Made by a program: the position numbers and the translations under genes. A stretch of DNA of 64,000 nucleotides from Aerococcus agrisoli (GTDB taxonomy: Bacteria; Bacillota; Bacilli; Lactobacillales; Aerococcaceae), in NCBI RefSeq assembly GCF_003797145.1, contig NZ_RKMG01000007.1, positions 23,269 to 87,268 on the forward strand, in the 5' to 3' direction. The notes under the pieces are model-generated. The model saw nothing but the letters and a program-made list of their open reading frames with translations, searched no databases and had not been told where the DNA came from. This document shows, piece by piece, positions 8,784-17,005 of this stretch. The stretch's first letter is position 1, and every line of letters begins with the position of its first letter.

Positions 8784-9562
8784 TAGTAAGTCTCCCCTTT
8801 GCCTTCTTTCAGCGTATAGCCTCTGAAATATTGATCATCCTCAACTTGTAACGCCGCTGCCTCGACAAGCGGTTTTTGTTTTGCTTGTGCCTTAGATTGA
8901 AATTGGAAACGTTTGGACAACCAAGCGAAGACTCTTTCTAAGACGATACTCAACACAATAAATATAATTGCGGCGATAAAGTAACCTTCTAGCGAACGAT
9001 AGGTTAATGCAGCCAAGGTTTTCACCTTGCCGATGACATCGATAACCCCTAAAGAAAAAGCTAAAGATGTATCTTGTAACAAGGCCACAATCATTGTCCC
9101 CGTTGCCGGAATCGCAATACGCACTGCCTGTGGCAAAATAATGCGGCGATACGTTTGCCCCTTACTTAAGCCAATAGAGGCTGCCGCTTCTTTTTGATCG
9201 GCCGGTACACTTGAAATCGCAGACCGGAAGATTTCCGAAAAGAAGGCTGCTGTGTTTAAACCATAGGTAATATAGACAAAATCAATATTTTCGATATTGG
9301 CTAATGCGGTAAAAATAATGGGTAACCCATAATACACAAGGAATAATTGCACTAAAATTGGGGTCCCTCTCACAAAAGAAACAAAGACCTGACTAATCTG
9401 TGACAAGACCGGCACTTTTTCAATACGGACCAGCGCTAAGACCAAACCCAGCGCCATCCCAATCGCGGTGGCTACCGCAACAATAGCTAAGGTCACTGGT
9501 AAAGCGCCTAATATTTTGGGGAAAAATGAAATCACATATTCCCATTTAAAAAATTCTGACAT
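8783..9562 (-). CDS. Amino-acid ABC transporter permease (TcyL-like)
   Basis: HisMQ-family permease, 259 aa, with about five spans. The EAA loop is DQKEAAASIGLSKGQTYRRI. The C-terminal 35 residues form a hydrophilic tail (QSKAQAKQKPLVEAAALQVE…) not usual for the family and absent from the second permease. It sits between the acetyltransferase and the binding proteins within the T-box operon. Confidence 0.9.
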   Translation of the reverse strand: MSEFFKWEYVISFFPKILGALPVTLAIVAVATAIGMALGLVLALVRIEKVPVLSQISQVFVSFVRGTPILVQLFLVYYGLPIIFTALANIENIDFVYITYGLNTAAFFSEIFRSAISSVPADQKEAAASIGLSKGQTYRRIILPQAVRIAIPATGTMIVALLQDTSLAFSLGVIDVIGKVKTLAALTYRSLEGYFIAAIIFIVLSIVLERVFAWLSKRFQFQSKAQAKQKPLVEAAALQVEDDQYFRGYTLKEGKGETY

Positions 9563-9615
9563 GGCTTTCCCTCCTCAAAGGTATAATCGTGATTGAACAC
9601 TTCAATCACACTGAC

Positions 9616-10167
9616 TTAATCTTGATACTGAAATTCGGCTTGCTCAACGCGTAGGATATTGTCATCAAATCGTTCTGGTATCAAGACCTTGAACAAGGAA
9701 ACCGTTAAATCATCATCATTTTCACGGGTGGCTAATACTTGGAAACCATTGCGTAGATACATGTCCAACAACCAAGGATGTTTCTTGCCCGATGTGCCTA
9801 GCACATAGCCTGGTGCTTTCAGTGTATTCACCAAAAACTCTTGCTCAACTTGCTCTAGGAATTTCAATCCTACACCTTGACCGCGGTAGTCGTTAGCAGT
9901 CGCAAACCACCACAAGAAGGGATAATTAGAAATTGGTGTTTCGCTCTCCCATGGTTGGCGAATGGTAATGGTTGAAATCAAACGTCCGTCCCGCTCTAAT
10001 ACTAAAGCAATGCCAGTTTCAATATTTTCCGTTACCGATTCTAGGGTTGCATTGGTTGATGGCCAATCAATCCCATAATCCTTCACCTCTTGGAAAGCCT
10101 CTTGAATTAATTGTAAGTAAGCCGGTGCATCCTCTTTTGTCGCAATTCTTAAACGATCTTTTCCCAT
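9616..10167 (-). CDS. GNAT-family N-acetyltransferase
   Basis: Acetyl-CoA-dependent N-acetyltransferase, 183 aa. The acetyl-CoA loop reads NDYRGQGVGLKFLEQVE (R/Q-x-x-G-x-G/A). The substrate is unknown. In Bacillus the ytm/tcy operon encodes an acetyltransferase (SnaA/YtmI) that works on S-alkylated cysteine; the same neighbourhood here makes a similar job plausible, but sequence kinship cannot be judged by eye. It overlaps the preceding flavin reductase gene by 19 bp. Confidence 0.8.
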   Translation of the reverse strand: MGKDRLRIATKEDAPAYLQLIQEAFQEVKDYGIDWPSTNATLESVTENIETGIALVLERDGRLISTITIRQPWESETPISNYPFLWWFATANDYRGQGVGLKFLEQVEQEFLVNTLKAPGYVLGTSGKKHPWLLDMYLRNGFQVLATRENDDDLTVSLFKVLIPERFDDNILRVEQAEFQYQD

Positions 10168-10715
10168 CTTGCTACCTCCTTGATTTCTACATGTCCTAAA
10201 CGACGTGATAATTGTGCAATTTGAGCATCAATCCGTTGTTTCACACTGTCTTCAACAATAAAACTGCTGCCATTTTTAATAACTTGGTCTTGCGTTGCAA
10301 AAGTCGATTGCAACAATTCTTCAGTCCCTAACTCTTTTAACACTGGTTCCAACGCATACTGCAAAGCCAACAAGTGATGTTTGGATCCGCCTAAACCTAA
10401 GGCATAGACAACCTTATCCGCTAAAGCCTTTTGTGGCAACAAGTCGAGATAGGTTTTTAAAATCCCAGAGAAGCTACCCTGATAGATTGGCGTAAAGACG
10501 ATGACGCCATCTGAACTTAGCACCTGGTCAGTGACCGCTTGAAGACGCTGATCTGATACATCCGCCGTCAATAATGATTCCGCTGGTAACATGTGCACTT
10601 GAATGACCTGTGTTTGGATCTGATGGTCCATCAACACTTGTTGGGTATACTCTACTAAACCGTTTAATCGTGAAGTTAGCGAATTGGCGCCTGCAATTAA
10701 TGTCACTTTCGTCAT
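10149..10715 (-). CDS. NADPH-dependent FMN reductase (SsuE-like)
   Basis: Flavodoxin-fold flavin reductase, 188 aa. The FMN phosphate loop is near the N-terminus (GANSLTSRLNG) and the flavin-contacting segment is FTPIYQGSFSGILKTYLDLLP. Such enzymes supply reduced FMN to monooxygenases that open organosulfur compounds. No monooxygenase gene is present in this operon, so the partner must be elsewhere or the reductase does another job. First gene after the T-box leader; the ribosome site is AAAGAGGG. Confidence 0.85.
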   Translation of the reverse strand: MTKVTLIAGANSLTSRLNGLVEYTQQVLMDHQIQTQVIQVHMLPAESLLTADVSDQRLQAVTDQVLSSDGVIVFTPIYQGSFSGILKTYLDLLPQKALADKVVYALGLGGSKHHLLALQYALEPVLKELGTEELLQSTFATQDQVIKNGSSFIVEDSVKQRIDAQIAQLSRRLGHVEIKEVARWEKIV

Positions 10716-10786
10716 ATCTATCCCTCTTTCCTAATCTCTACTTGTTGTCATTTTTACAAAATCGTGTCTGTTTGTCCTTGTGAAAA

Positions 10787-11045
10787 AGAAAAACCCCTCC
10801 TTAATAAACATACTCGTCTATTAAGAAGGGGCGATTGGTATCATCGCGGTTCCACCCTTATTCAAATTGCCTTCGCAGACAATTTCTCATCCAGTAAATA
10901 CTGAAAGGGATAACGACCCCACCCGTCTACACAGCTTTCACTATCTAGATGCTCCAAGCTCATTTTCATTACCGGCAAGCGTCTGTTCTCATCAACTCAG
11001 ACTTTCTGTGGATTGCACGCATAATTACTCTACTCATCAACGCGA
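10787..11045 (-). promoter_or_regulatory. T-box riboswitch controlling the flavin reductase/ABC operon
   Basis: The hallmark T-box sequence AGGGUGGAACCGCGAU lies at 10858-10843 on the minus strand. It is followed by a terminator (stem CCCCTTCTTAATA/TATTAAGGAGGGG, 10794-10831) and a T-run. Upstream is a Stem I distal loop of the expected type (GUCUG-AGUUGAUGAGAA-CAGAC, 10981-11002). The tRNA-acceptor bulge reads UGGA, which pairs with a tRNA whose discriminator base is U, such as tRNA-Cys or tRNA-Gly, and argues against Met. I could not place the specifier codon with confidence, so the effector amino acid stays open; cysteine fits the gene content best. Confidence 0.93.
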
Positions 11046-11537
11046 TTTTGATATAAAAATATTTGCTATCTTTGCTTGCAGTAAATTTAACAAATCCATC
11101 CGCCTTCGCACAAGATTACCGCCTAAGAAAAACATTGTCGTACATCCACGAAAGCGAAAACTGGAAATTCCAAAAAAACTTCAAAAGCCTTATGCTATAT
11201 AAGTTTTGAGCATGTACACATTTTTCGTCAATCGTTAACCGCTATCATTACTGATATAGAAGAGGATAAACCGGTAATGAAAAGTTTTACATATAAATAC
11301 AATATTTGTACTTTTATTACTATCTTTTAGAGGAAATCCATGTCAAAAGCTTATAATTTCGTCACTAATGCAATGACCGGTACAAAAAATTTAGCAATTT
11401 TTCGGATATCATTTGCATTTATCCAGTGATAGGTTTAGACGTTTAAGGCTGTTACCAAAAAAGCGAAACCCAGCTGAGCAGATGCCTTTTACTTGCTAAA
11501 AATTCTGCTGAAAACTATCCACAACTTCTCCCAAACA
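11046..11537. other. AT-rich gap upstream of the T-box
   Basis: About 490 bp with no convincing coding region, RNA gene or repeat on either strand. It should contain the promoter of the T-box operon near 11100-11210, but no clean -35/-10 pair stands out. Confidence 0.4.
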
Positions 11538-11569
11538 CAAAAAACCAAGCAACATGACATTGCTTGGTT
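11538..11569 (-). terminator. Terminator of the rsmC-like gene
   Basis: AACCAAGCAA and TTGCTTGGTT form a stem followed by TTTTTTG on the minus strand, 31 bp after the stop. Confidence 0.85.
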
Positions 11570-11599
11570 CAAAATGTTTATTCATATTGTGGATAAATA

Positions 11600-12211
11600 C
11601 TAGTTTTTCACACTACGTAAAATCCAATAACCTTTACGACGCTCAATTTCTTCCACATTACCGAAGACTTCTTCAAGTTTCTTCATTGCAGAGGGCGCCC
11701 CTTGTTTTTTCTGTAATACGACATAGATTTCTCCACCTGGTTTTAGGTAATGAATGGCTTCACTCATAAAATGATGGACCGTTTCTTTCCCAGCACGCAC
11801 TGGTGGATTCGTCAAAATCACGGCAAAATCTTTTTTATCCACATCTGCATACACATCAGACACCGCGAATGTCACGTTATCCACATGATTATTAGATGCA
11901 TTTTGTTTAGCTAAGCCAATCGCACGTTCAGAGATATCCACACCATAAATGTGTCGATCAGGTAAAACTGTCCCCATAATCACACCTACCGGACCATAGC
12001 CGGCACCTAGATCTAGGATATCACCTTCGGGTAGGCTGTCTAAATCCAAAGCTTCTAGCATAACACGTGTACCAAAGTCTAAGTTACCGCGTGAAAATAC
12101 ACCAGAATCTGTTGTAAATTTAAATTTCTGATCAAAGATGACCGTTTCGTATGATTGAATATCATGTCCTAGGTCTTCGTTGTTTTCAAAATATTGATGA
12201 CTTTCTTTCAT
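11600..12211 (-). CDS. RsmC-like 16S rRNA (guanine) methyltransferase (YbxB family)
   Basis: SAM-dependent class I methyltransferase, 203 aa from the chosen start. The motifs are TDSGVFSRGNLDFGTRVMLE (family N-terminal lead), DLGAGYGPVGV (SAM motif I) and ILTNPPVRAGKE (the NPP(F/Y/V) catalytic motif of N2-guanine methyltransferases). Family members act on small-subunit rRNA guanine. A longer frame opens upstream, but the ATG at 12211 has the clear GGAGG site six bases away and matches the family N-terminus. The gene lies directly after rplL, as ybxB does in Bacillus. Confidence 0.9.
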   Translation of the reverse strand: MKESHQYFENNEDLGHDIQSYETVIFDQKFKFTTDSGVFSRGNLDFGTRVMLEALDLDSLPEGDILDLGAGYGPVGVIMGTVLPDRHIYGVDISERAIGLAKQNASNNHVDNVTFAVSDVYADVDKKDFAVILTNPPVRAGKETVHHFMSEAIHYLKPGGEIYVVLQKKQGAPSAMKKLEEVFGNVEEIERRKGYWILRSVKN

Positions 12212-12354
12212 GAATAGCCTCCGTTCTTTCGTCATGTGCACCTTTTTCACAAAAATATCCTACAAGTTCGGCACATGTAACACTTTCCTTCTTATTTTAA
12301 AGGTGTTGGGCCATTCTCACAAGTCATATTTGACGGGCAAATAACCTGTGAAAA

Positions 12355-12382
12355 CAAAAAAAGAGCTCGGATAACCGAGCCC
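12355..12382 (-). terminator. Terminator after rplL
   Basis: GCTCGG-TTAT-CCGAGC followed by T7 on the minus strand, 35 bp past the rplL stop, separating ribosomal-protein genes from the methyltransferase. Confidence 0.85.
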
Positions 12383-12415
12383 CCTTCATTTGAGATTTAA
12401 GATAATCAATAAAGA

Positions 12416-12784
12416 TTATTTTAATTCTGCAGTACCGCCAGCTTCTTCGATAGCAGCTTTCAAAGCTTCTGCTTCTTCAACAGGTAGAGCTTCTTTAACT
12501 ACTGCAGGAGCGCCATCTACTAATGCTTTAGCTTCTTTCAAGCCTAAGCCAGTAGCTTCACGTACAGCTTTGATAACTTTGATTTTAGCTGAACCAGCTG
12601 AAGTTAACTCAACGTCAAATTCAGTTTTTTCTTCAGCAGCTTCACCAGCACCAGCACCAGCAGCAGCTACAGGAGCAGCAGCAGATACACCGAATTCTTC
12701 TTCAATCGCTGATACTAAGTCAGCTAATTCTAAAATTGTTGATTCTTTTAAATCAGCAATGATTTGTTCAATATTTAAAGCCAT
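12416..12784 (-). CDS. rplL: Ribosomal protein bL12 (L7/L12)
   Basis: Stalk protein of the large ribosomal subunit, 122 aa, which recruits translation GTPases. It has an N-terminal dimerisation helix, an Ala/Gly-rich hinge ([12 protein letters not shown], about residues 36-50) and a C-terminal domain with [19 protein letters not shown]. It follows rplJ by about 55 bp, as usual. The ribosome site GGAGGAA precedes the ATG. Confidence 0.98.
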   Translation of the reverse strand: MALNIEQIIADLKESTILELADLVSAIEEEFGVSAAAPVAAAGAGAGEAAEEKTEFDVELTSAGSAKIKVIKAVREATGLGLKEAKALVDGAPAVVKEALPVEEAEALKAAIEEAGGTAELK

Positions 12785-12840
12785 TATATTATTCCTCCAT
12801 TTTTAAATGATTTGTTTTGTTAGATTAAATTGGTAATAAA

Positions 12841-13344
12841 TTATGCAGCGTCTTCGCCTTTTGCATCTGCAATAGCTTTGACAGCGTATGCCACGTTGCG
12901 GACAGGAGCTTGCAATACTGATAATAGCATTGAAAGTAGACCTTCGCGGTTTGGCAATTGTGCAATTTTCTTGATTTCGTCTTTTGAAAGTACTTTACCT
13001 TCAATGACACCACCTTTAAGTTCTAACGCATCTGCTGTTTTAGCAAAATCTGAAAGAATCTTAGCTGGGGCAACAGCGTCTTCCATACCAAACGCTACAG
13101 CTGTAGGGCCTTGGAAAACTTCTTCGTGGTAGTTTAATTCTAATGTATCTAAAGCACGACGCATGATCGTATTTTTGATAACTTTGAATTCTACACCTGC
13201 TTCACGTAATTGTTTACGTAATTCAGTAACTTGTGCTACTGATAAACCTAAGTAGTCAACGACAACGATAGAATTAGCTGCGTTCATTTTTTCAACGACT
13301 TCATTTACTTCTTGTTGTTTTCTTGCAATTGCTTGTTCACTCAC
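12841..13344 (-). CDS. rplJ: Ribosomal protein uL10
   Basis: Base of the ribosomal stalk, which anchors L7/L12 dimers and binds 23S rRNA, 167 aa. The characteristic N-terminal region is [20 protein letters not shown]. It is preceded by an L10-type leader (13376-13510) with its own terminator hairpin, so expression of rplJL is probably autoregulated by the L10-L12 complex. Confidence 0.98.
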   Translation of the reverse strand: MSEQAIARKQQEVNEVVEKMNAANSIVVVDYLGLSVAQVTELRKQLREAGVEFKVIKNTIMRRALDTLELNYHEEVFQGPTAVAFGMEDAVAPAKILSDFAKTADALELKGGVIEGKVLSKDEIKKIAQLPNREGLLSMLLSVLQAPVRNVAYAVKAIADAKGEDAA

Positions 13345-13375
13345 TTATATTTCACCTCCACTGATTTTCTAAGAG

Positions 13376-13510
13376 TTTTTTTATAATAAAAAAACTCTAT
13401 GTCACTGAAGACATAGAGGATTAAAGTCCGTCATCTAGTAACGAACAACGTCTCTCCCTCGGTTGGCAAAATTAAGGCAAGGCCACCAACTGTCTTCGGT
13501 AAGCTATATA
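13376..13510 (-). promoter_or_regulatory. L10 leader with attenuator
   Basis: The rplA-rplJ gap carries the complex leader expected for L10 autoregulation. It ends in a rho-independent hairpin (CTCTATGTC/GACATAGAG, 13395-13418) plus T7 just before rplJ. A second inverted repeat, ACTCATACTA/TAGTATGAGT (13520-13545), lies between the leader and rplA. The hairpins are seen; the L10-leader family assignment rests on position and general layout. Confidence 0.8.
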
Positions 13511-13560
13511 AATAACCTCACTCATACTACCAAAATAGTATGAGTCGGTCAAGTGTTTTT

Positions 13561-14250
13561 TTAGATTGACTGTGGATCGATTTGGATACCAGGACCCATT
13601 GTAGATGTTACTGATAAGTTCTTGATGTAAGTACCTTTAGCAGCAGCAGGTTTAACACGTAAAACCATTTCGTTAACAGCTTTGATGTTTTCTGCTAATG
13701 CTTCAGTAGTGAATGATACTTTACCAACTGGTAAGTGTAAGTTACCACCGTTATCAGCACGGTAAGCTACTTGACCAGCTTTGATATCATTAACTGCTTT
13801 TGTAACATCCATAGTTACAGTACCAGTTTTAGGGTTTGGCATTAAGCCTTTAGGACCTAATACACGACCTAAACGACCGATTTGACCCATCATGTCTGGA
13901 GTTGCAACGATTACGTCAAATTCGAACCAACCTTTAGAGATTTTTTCGATGTATTCGTCGTCACCAACAAAGTCAGCACCAGCGTCTTTAGCTTCTTGAG
14001 CTTTTTCACCTTTAGCAAATACCAATACAGTTTGGTCTTTACCAGTACCGTTAGGTAATACCATAGCACCACGGATTTGTTGGTCATTTTTCTTAGTGTC
14101 GATACCTAAACGGTAAGCCACTTCTACTGATCCATCAAATTTAGCGTAGTCTACTTCTTTTAATAATTCAATTGCTTCTGTTAAAGCGTATTTTTGTTTT
14201 TTATCAACTTTAGCTAATGCAGCTTGTTGATTTTTAGTTTTTTTCGCCAT
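13561..14250 (-). CDS. rplA: Ribosomal protein uL1
   Basis: Large-subunit protein of the mobile L1 stalk and classical translational repressor of its own operon, 229 aa. Conserved segments are [21 protein letters not shown] and the RNA-binding [14 protein letters not shown]. It follows rplK by about 98 bp. Confidence 0.98.
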   Translation of the reverse strand: MAKKTKNQQAALAKVDKKQKYALTEAIELLKEVDYAKFDGSVEVAYRLGIDTKKNDQQIRGAMVLPNGTGKDQTVLVFAKGEKAQEAKDAGADFVGDDEYIEKISKGWFEFDVIVATPDMMGQIGRLGRVLGPKGLMPNPKTGTVTMDVTKAVNDIKAGQVAYRADNGGNLHLPVGKVSFTTEALAENIKAVNEMVLRVKPAAAKGTYIKNLSVTSTMGPGIQIDPQSI

Positions 14251-14348
14251 TATTTCTATTCCTCCTATGTGGTTTTAGCGGATAATCCTCCCACTCACAA
14301 ATCAAGATGATTTGCGGCGCATGGGTATTATGTATTACAGTCTGACAA

Positions 14349-14774
14349 TTAGCCTTCTACTACAAAGCCCATTGAACGTGCAGTACCTTCAACCATACGC
14401 ATAGCAGCTTCTACGTCTGCAGCGTTCAAGTCTTCCATTTTTGTTTCTGCAATTTCACGAACTTGATCGCGTGTAACTGTTGCAACTTTAGTTTTGTTAG
14501 GTTCACCAGAACCTTTAGAAACGCCAGCAGCTTTCATTAATAAGTTAGCAGCTGGAGGTGTTTTAGTTACGAATGTAAATGAACGGTCTTCGAATACAGT
14601 GATGACAACGGGAATAACCATACCCATTTGATCTTGTGTACGCGCATTGAATTCTTTAGTGAATCCCATGATGTTCACACCAGCTTGCCCTAATGCAGGA
14701 CCTACTGGAGGAGCTGGACTTGCTTTACCAGCTTCAATTTGTAATTTTACGATTTGTTGTACTTTTTTAGCCAC
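14349..14774 (-). CDS. rplK: Ribosomal protein uL11
   Basis: Large-subunit protein of the GTPase-associated centre and target region of thiopeptides, 141 aa. The N-terminal proline-rich motif [21 protein letters not shown] is intact. The start is the GTG at 14774, preceded by GGAGGA; an upstream ATG in the same frame would add 20 non-conserved residues and is rejected. Normally nusG lies directly upstream; here 2.2 kb of other DNA intervenes and rplK has its own promoter. Confidence 0.97.
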   Translation of the reverse strand: MAKKVQQIVKLQIEAGKASPAPPVGPALGQAGVNIMGFTKEFNARTQDQMGMVIPVVITVFEDRSFTFVTKTPPAANLLMKAAGVSKGSGEPNKTKVATVTRDQVREIAETKMEDLNAADVEAAMRMVEGTARSMGFVVEG

Positions 14775-14859
14775 GAAACATTCCTCCTTGTTTTTCGCGT
14801 TGTGGTTTAATGGAGATGAAATTTCTCCTCCCACTACATGTGTCTACACACAGTATCCT

Positions 14860-14888
14860 ATTTAACCATACCTTTTATGTAATTGCAA
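14860..14888 (-). promoter_or_regulatory. Candidate promoter of rplKA
   Basis: TTGCAA (14883-14888) and TTAAAT (14860-14865) are 17 bp apart on the minus strand, about 90 bp upstream of the rplK GTG. Confidence 0.4.
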
Positions 14889-14941
14889 GTATTTTTACCA
14901 AAAAAATTTAAAGAAAAATTTTGCCATTATTGTGTCATTTT

Positions 14942-14981
14942 TGTAAAGGTTTCCATCATTGTTTTGTTAAGGTTTTGTAAA
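14942..14981 (-). promoter_or_regulatory. PHO-box-like array upstream of phoU
   Basis: On the minus strand TTTACA (14976-14981), TTAACA (14965-14970), a degenerate ATGATG (14954-14959) and TTTACA (14942-14947) recur every 11-12 bp. This matches the PhoP site consensus TT(A/T/C)A(C/T)A with about 5-bp spacers known from Bacillus. The array abuts the -35 of phoU. PhoP control is inference. Confidence 0.55.
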
Positions 14982-15009
14982 TGACAAAAAATACATCATG
15001 TGCTATAAT
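14981..15009 (+). promoter_or_regulatory. Promoter of phoU
   Basis: ATGACA (14981-14986) and TATAAT (15004-15009) are 17 bp apart. The -10 is extended (TGCTATAAT). The -35 overlaps the last PHO-like hexamer by one base. Confidence 0.7.
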
Positions 15010-15053
15010 GCATTCTTAGGACAAATAAAGTACACTGTAAAGGAGTGATGAAG

Positions 15054-15722
15054 ATGGAACGTCCAGTAAGAAAAATCTACGATGACCAACTAAAGACTTT
15101 GGAGGGTATGCACGCTAAGCTCGGCTTTGCGACTGCAGCGATGATTGAAAACTCTTTCCAAGCACTAAAAACGATTGACCACACAGCAGCACAAACTGTT
15201 ATTGATAGTGATCATGAAATTAATAGCCTTGAAAAGGATATCGAACGTTATGTTATGCGAATCATTGCCCGTCAACAGCCAATTGGTACCGACTTACGAA
15301 TGATTCTATCTGTTTTTGCTTCAAGTTCTGATTTAGAACGCGTTGCTGACCATGCAACGTCAATTGCAAAAGGTGTGAAACGTGTTGACAGTTTAGCGCC
15401 ATTCGACCCTATTATGGAAGATGTATTTGCAATTGGTGAAATCGCTAAGAATATGATTGGCCAAGCAATTGATGCTTTCAGCCAACATAATGTAGAACGT
15501 GCCAAAGAAATTGCTGCCATGGACGACGAAGTTGATGCAGCCTTTAAAGAACTTGTAGACCAAACATTAGCTATCATGCAAAGCAATCCAGAAGCAATCC
15601 CATCTGGTTCAGCAATTAATGCAATCTTACATGACATCGAACGTATCGCTGACTACGCAACTAACTTATGTGAACGCGTAATCTATACCGAAGATGCTGA
15701 CATCGTAAACTTAAACGACTAG
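15054..15722 (+). CDS. phoU: Phosphate signalling protein PhoU
   Basis: Cytosolic helical-bundle protein of two PhoU domains, 222 aa, that damps PhoR signalling and adjusts phosphate uptake through the Pst transporter. Each domain has the E/DxxxD metal-binding pattern (SDLERVADHATSIA near residue 85 and HDIERIADYATNLCE near 190). The chosen ATG at 15054 lies eight bases after AGGAG; two start codons six and nine bases upstream overlap the ribosome site. The gene stands alone, without pst genes, inside a gap that splits nusG from rplK. Confidence 0.95.
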   Translation: MERPVRKIYDDQLKTLEGMHAKLGFATAAMIENSFQALKTIDHTAAQTVIDSDHEINSLEKDIERYVMRIIARQQPIGTDLRMILSVFASSSDLERVADHATSIAKGVKRVDSLAPFDPIMEDVFAIGEIAKNMIGQAIDAFSQHNVERAKEIAAMDDEVDAAFKELVDQTLAIMQSNPEAIPSGSAINAILHDIERIADYATNLCERVIYTEDADIVNLND

Positions 15723-15743
15723 TCATTTTACTTATGTTTATGT

Positions 15744-15777
15744 AAAAAGCTCGAAACCTCGTGTTTCGGGCTTTTTT
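15744..15777 (+). terminator. Terminator of phoU
   Basis: GCTCGAAAC and GTTTCGGGC form a stem followed by T6, about 27 bp after the stop. Confidence 0.85.
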
Positions 15778-15824
15778 GTTGTATTGGAAGTAAAGTCATT
15801 TTGCCCAGTACCTATTCATGGCGA

Positions 15825-16010
15825 TTACAGAATGGCCGCTGGTTCTGGATAAATTTGCGAAAATTTACAGAATAAAATCTCATTCAGGACAAGTCTCAAA
15901 ATTCCTACAGAATAAAAATCCATTCTGTACAAGTTCAAATAGGCTTACAGAATGGCCGCTGATTCTGTACAAATCTTCGAAAAATTACACAATGAAATCT
16001 CATTCTGTAA
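15825..16010. repeat. Five imperfect 26-bp palindromes at 40-bp spacing
   Basis: Units begin at 15825, 15865, 15906, 15945 and 15985. Each has a left arm like TTACAGAAT and a right arm like ATTCTGTAC, separated by about 8 bases, with 14-base spacers between units. Units 1-2 resemble units 4-5 more than neighbours (shared GGCCGCTG and AAATCTCATTC cores), so a 120-bp higher-order period is also present. The frame running through it is just a translation of the repeat and has no ribosome site. Confidence 0.8.
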
Positions 16011-16051
16011 AAACAACGAACCCGTATACGACAGACTAATGTCCTCTCAAA

Positions 16052-16080
16052 TAAAAAAGGCTGATGCCACCGCATCAACC
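16052..16080 (-). terminator. Terminator of lplA remnant
   Basis: GGTTGATGC-GGTG-GCATCAGCC then T6 on the minus strand. The stem is related in sequence to the terminator on the other side of the remnants (16934-16972). Confidence 0.8.
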
Positions 16081-16099
16081 CACCTACTACAAATTCATA

Positions 16100-16270
16100 T
16101 TACTTCACTAAAATAGCCACTAAGTCTTCCGCTACTACTGGCCCAAAGTAAGGCGCCAAATCGATACTGTTCAAAGCCTCCAACAAGGCTTGTTTTTTCA
16201 AGGCAACACCAACCAAGACTGTTTCAACATCTTCAATCTCGGCTTTGCCGAAGAAATCACCGTAAATTTT
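16100..16270 (-). pseudogene. Lipoate-protein ligase, C-terminal remnant
   Basis: Only the last ~57 residues of a lipoate-protein ligase A-type enzyme survive, from about KIYGDFFGKAEIEDVE through SIDLAPYFGPVVAEDLVAIL. This is the accessory C-terminal domain, so the catalytic part is gone. The frame continues rightward into antisense of the oxidoreductase remnant and makes no sense there. The original terminator is still in place. The break lies near 16270. Confidence 0.8.
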
Positions 16271-16919
16271 GCAGGTCTCCAACCAACGCGATGACGAATA
16301 CGGCAGCCAAAGCCTAGAAAACCGCGCACGCTTTGGACTAGAAGTCTTCAAAGAAGTACAACGCGTCATTGACGAAGAAGCGCCTGAAGGATTCATCCTT
16401 GGCCTCCGCGGCACGCCCGAAGAAACCCGTGGTCAAGACGTCGGTTACACGGTTGAAGAATTCAATCAATGGCTAGACTGGATCCTTGAAACCGCCCGTC
16501 TCGACTACGTAGCCATTGCCTCTTGGGGTCAAAATATCTACAAACACACCGTTCGTAGCGCGGGCGAAAACTATGGGCAACCCGTCAATAAGATTGTCCA
16601 CGACCACTTGAATGGACGCGCACTCATGATGGCAACTGGTGGTATCAACTCACCTGAAAAAGCCCTTGAAGCCATTCAATACGCCGACATGGTGGGTATG
16701 TCCTCACCATTCATCACCGAACCCGACTTCGTCAACAAATTAGAGGCCGGCCAAGCCGATGCCATCGACCTATCCCTACTCAACAAAGATATCGATGACC
16801 TGGCTATTCCACACGCAGCCTTCAAAGACATCGTCCGCATGATGGACTACGGCAAAGGCCTACCCCAAGAATCCCGCGACAAACTACGCGAACTTGAGAA
16901 AAACTATGAAACAAAATAA
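16271..16919 (+). pseudogene. Old yellow enzyme family NADH:flavin oxidoreductase, C-terminal remnant
   Basis: About 215 residues match the second half of an OYE-type TIM barrel, beginning abruptly at SNQRDDEYGSQSLENRARFG, the conserved S(P)xxNxRxDxYG segment near the middle of the family. It continues through LDYVAIASWGQNIY, MMATGGINSPEKALEAI and MVGMSSPFITEPDF. The N-terminal half with the FMN- and substrate-binding strands is missing, and the only in-frame start is a TTG without a ribosome site. A good terminator follows. Hence a truncated gene, not a functional one. Confidence 0.82.
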
Positions 16920-16933
16920 ACGTATATACAGAA

Positions 16934-16972
16934 AAAGAAAGGGTTGATGCCATGGCATCAACCCTTTCTTTA
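16934..16972. terminator. Bidirectional terminator between OYE remnant and nusG
   Basis: A perfect dyad, AAAGGGTTGATGCC with its complement around ATGG, flanked by A- and T-runs. It can serve both the OYE remnant (plus) and nusG (minus). Confidence 0.9.
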
Positions 16973-17005
16973 TATAAACGACGCTTGCTTAGGCAAGCCC
17001 CTATT

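Noticed and set aside
15825..16010. CRISPR array
   Set aside because: Units are diverged palindromes of 26 bp with 14-bp spacers that are themselves partly repeated; no cas genes are nearby.
15818..16039. 73-codon plus-strand frame across the palindrome array
   Set aside because: It only translates the repeat units and lacks a ribosome site.
16100..16414. Complete 104-aa protein on the minus strand
   Set aside because: Its N-terminal half is antisense of the oxidoreductase remnant; only the C-terminal ~57 residues resemble lipoate ligase.
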